Source: Steinernema hermaphroditum (Eukaryota > Nematoda > Chromadorea > Rhabditida > Steinernematidae). Taken from it: DNA of 64,000 nt. The position numbers were made by a program, and so were the translations under genes. Positions 62,486 to 64,000 of this stretch are shown in pieces. The stretch covers positions 15,996,001 to 16,060,000 of the forward strand of contig CM059622.1 of the NCBI GenBank assembly GCA_030435675.1. The letters run 5' to 3'. Below the pieces are notes generated by a model, which was not told the DNA's origin, searched no databases, and saw only the letters and a list, made by a program, of their open reading frames with translations. The number at the start of each line of letters is the position of its first letter. The first letter of the stretch is position 1.

Positions 62486-63352
62486 ATGACGAGCGGAACC
62501 AACCTCTTGGTAAACGTCGCCTCGGCCGGAAGCGGAATCGTCATCGTCGCCTGTCTTCTGGCGGTCGCCAACCTCTACCAGGACATCAACTCCCTGTACG
62601 ATGAGGTGACCACCGAGATCAGCGACTTCCGCACCATCGCCAACGACGCCTGGATGAGCATGGTCGCCGCCCAGGGTCGTATCCCTGCCGGAGAGACGAA
62701 GCGCGCTCAGTTTGGCATGCTCGTCGGACGTAACAAGCGCCAGGCCGCCTGCAACTGTGGCGCCCGCTCTAACAACTGCCCCGCCGGACCTCCCGGTCCT
62801 CCTGGACCCGCTGGAGAACCCGGACACGATGGACTCCGTGGTCACGATGGACAGCCCGGCGCCCCCGGCATCTCCCTCGTCATTGACACTGTCCGTCCTG
62901 GCTGCATCCAGTGCCCCGCCGGTCCTCCTGGTCCCCCTGGACCCGACGGACCTGCCGGACCTCAGGGACCGAACGGTCAACCCGGTCAAGATGGCCTCGG
63001 AGGTGGACAGGGACGCCCTGGACCTGCCGGACTCGCCGGAGACGCTGGCGCCCCCGGAGCTCCGGGAGCTGCTGGACAGCCTGGTGCTCCCGGACAAGAC
63101 GGATTCCGCGCACGTGGCGCTCCCGGACCCAAGGGACCTTCTGGCGCTCCTGGACCCGCTGGAGCCCCTGGAAATAACGGAGCCGCCGGTCATCCCGGAG
63201 CCCAAGGAGCTGCTGGACCTCAAGGACCCGCTGGAAGCCCTGGTCTCCCTGGAGCCGACGGACACCCTGGAAGCGCTGGAGGCGTCGGCGTTCCTGGCCA
63301 CGACGCTTCTTACTGCCCTTGCCCTCCTCGCACCGCTGCCGTCAAGGCCTAA
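62486..63352 (+). CDS. Cuticle collagen, copy 2
   Basis: A single exon of 288 residues, near-identical to copy 1 over its whole length, including the anchor, the RNKRQ cleavage site, cysteine clusters and Gly-X-Y blocks. Differences include WMSM for [12 protein letters not shown] for VLNTVRPG and GAAGQPG for [13 protein letters not shown] lies at about 63383. The DNA identity covers promoter and coding sequence and breaks down in the spacer, so the pair arose by a recent inverted duplication or is kept alike by gene conversion. Confidence 0.95.
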   Translation: MTSGTNLLVNVASAGSGIVIVACLLAVANLYQDINSLYDEVTTEISDFRTIANDAWMSMVAAQGRIPAGETKRAQFGMLVGRNKRQAACNCGARSNNCPAGPPGPPGPAGEPGHDGLRGHDGQPGAPGISLVIDTVRPGCIQCPAGPPGPPGPDGPAGPQGPNGQPGQDGLGGGQGRPGPAGLAGDAGAPGAPGAAGQPGAPGQDGFRARGAPGPKGPSGAPGPAGAPGNNGAAGHPGAQGAAGPQGPAGSPGLPGADGHPGSAGGVGVPGHDASYCPCPPRTAAVKA

Positions 63353-64000
63353 GTTCTCAAGGAACTATTATGTTTGAAAAACAAATAAACTTTGTCCATC
63401 TATCTAATGTTTCAATCCTTCAATGAAGCGCATTTTACTGTCTTCAAGGCATAGTTGGTCGGATATTAAAGCATGGCTTTCGCCTCCTCACACAGCATCG
63501 GCAGCTGTGCGAGGATGAGTGAGTAGACTGCGAGGTGTCGTTATCGCCGCTCCAAACAGTCGGCGCCGAGGTCAACGTGTGCCGTTCACTGTTTTAGCAT
63601 TTGGCGCGAAAGGTTTGTGGCACAAAGGATGGATGGAATACTTGAGTCCTTTAGGTCATAACAGGAATGGGCGGCTTTCGGTTTCTTTTATTTGTCGTTC
63701 CTCTCCTTTGGGCCGTCTTCGAAAACCTCTCTGTTTTGGGTTTGAGGAAAGAGCCTCCGCCCGATCGCTTTTCTCTGCAGATGCTGCGACCCACTGTCCG
63801 TTTTTAGTGTACGCTGCCTGCCTACGTTAGACGATCGATATGTTCAATGTCTGGCAAAGAGGCTCAGCCTGTCGCGCCTTTTATTTCCCAATAAAATGTT
63901 GTTATCGATGAGAGGACATGTGCACTTTTGTGGGCTGTCTTGTTTACGTGTTAACGGCGACGGTTGGTCTGTATTTGTTCAACAAAAACGTACATTTCGT
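63353..64000. other. Window end, possible small gene
   Basis: A possible plus-strand model is an exon from ATG 63473 (MAFASSHSIGSCARM) ending in a GTGAGT donor, joined at a TTTTAG acceptor (about 63598) to an open frame ending at 63830. An AATAAA lies at about 63890. The encoded protein resembles nothing I know, so this is weak. Confidence 0.25.

Overview
The window is nuclear DNA of a nematode. The evidence is spliceosomal introns of mostly 40-50 bp with TTTCAG-type acceptors, acceptor-like sites a few bases before many start codons (probable spliced-leader trans-splice sites), cuticle collagens, a cuticlin, a nematode chemoreceptor, and close same-strand gene pairs that look like operons. 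The species cannot be read from the sequence.

Layout. 1-7.5 kb: a partial minus-strand gene, tRNA-Glu, and a 15-exon gene for an unrecognised secreted protein whose introns carry foldback elements. 8.4-15.4 kb (minus): a secreted-protein gene and its shortened paralogue, a single-pass membrane protein, and a duplicated exon fragment. 15.5-24 kb: a conserved block with MFAP1 and CIR1 (minus), a class I histone deacetylase and Mago nashi (plus), and a ZP-domain cuticlin (minus). 26-33.5 kb: a divergent Rho-like GTPase, a bHLH factor, a six-EF-hand secreted protein, and a PP1-like phosphatase whose N-terminus is built from tandemly amplified mini-exons. 33.6-39.5 kb: a degenerate nuclear-receptor-like gene and four tandem Ly6-like secreted genes, the last preceded by a broken mariner element. 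39.6-48.4 kb: a chemoreceptor, a secreted protein with a foldback-laden intron, and an SLC17-type transporter. 48.4-52 kb: mostly repeats and tRNA-like relics. 52-58.7 kb: an ankyrin-LRAT fusion gene and a membrane protein, with tRNA-Asp and tRNA-Phe genes inside and beside their introns. 59.8-63.4 kb: two near-identical cuticle collagens facing away from each other, with a broken LRAT copy between them.

Functional threads: nuclear gene expression (CIR1 and MFAP1 in splicing, Mago in the exon junction complex, HDAC, bHLH), the extracellular matrix (collagens, cuticlin), and many small secreted lineage-specific families that have recently duplicated. Exon models were built by hand. For multi-exon genes the codon phase was checked across every junction, and all models marked confident close in frame to a stop codon.
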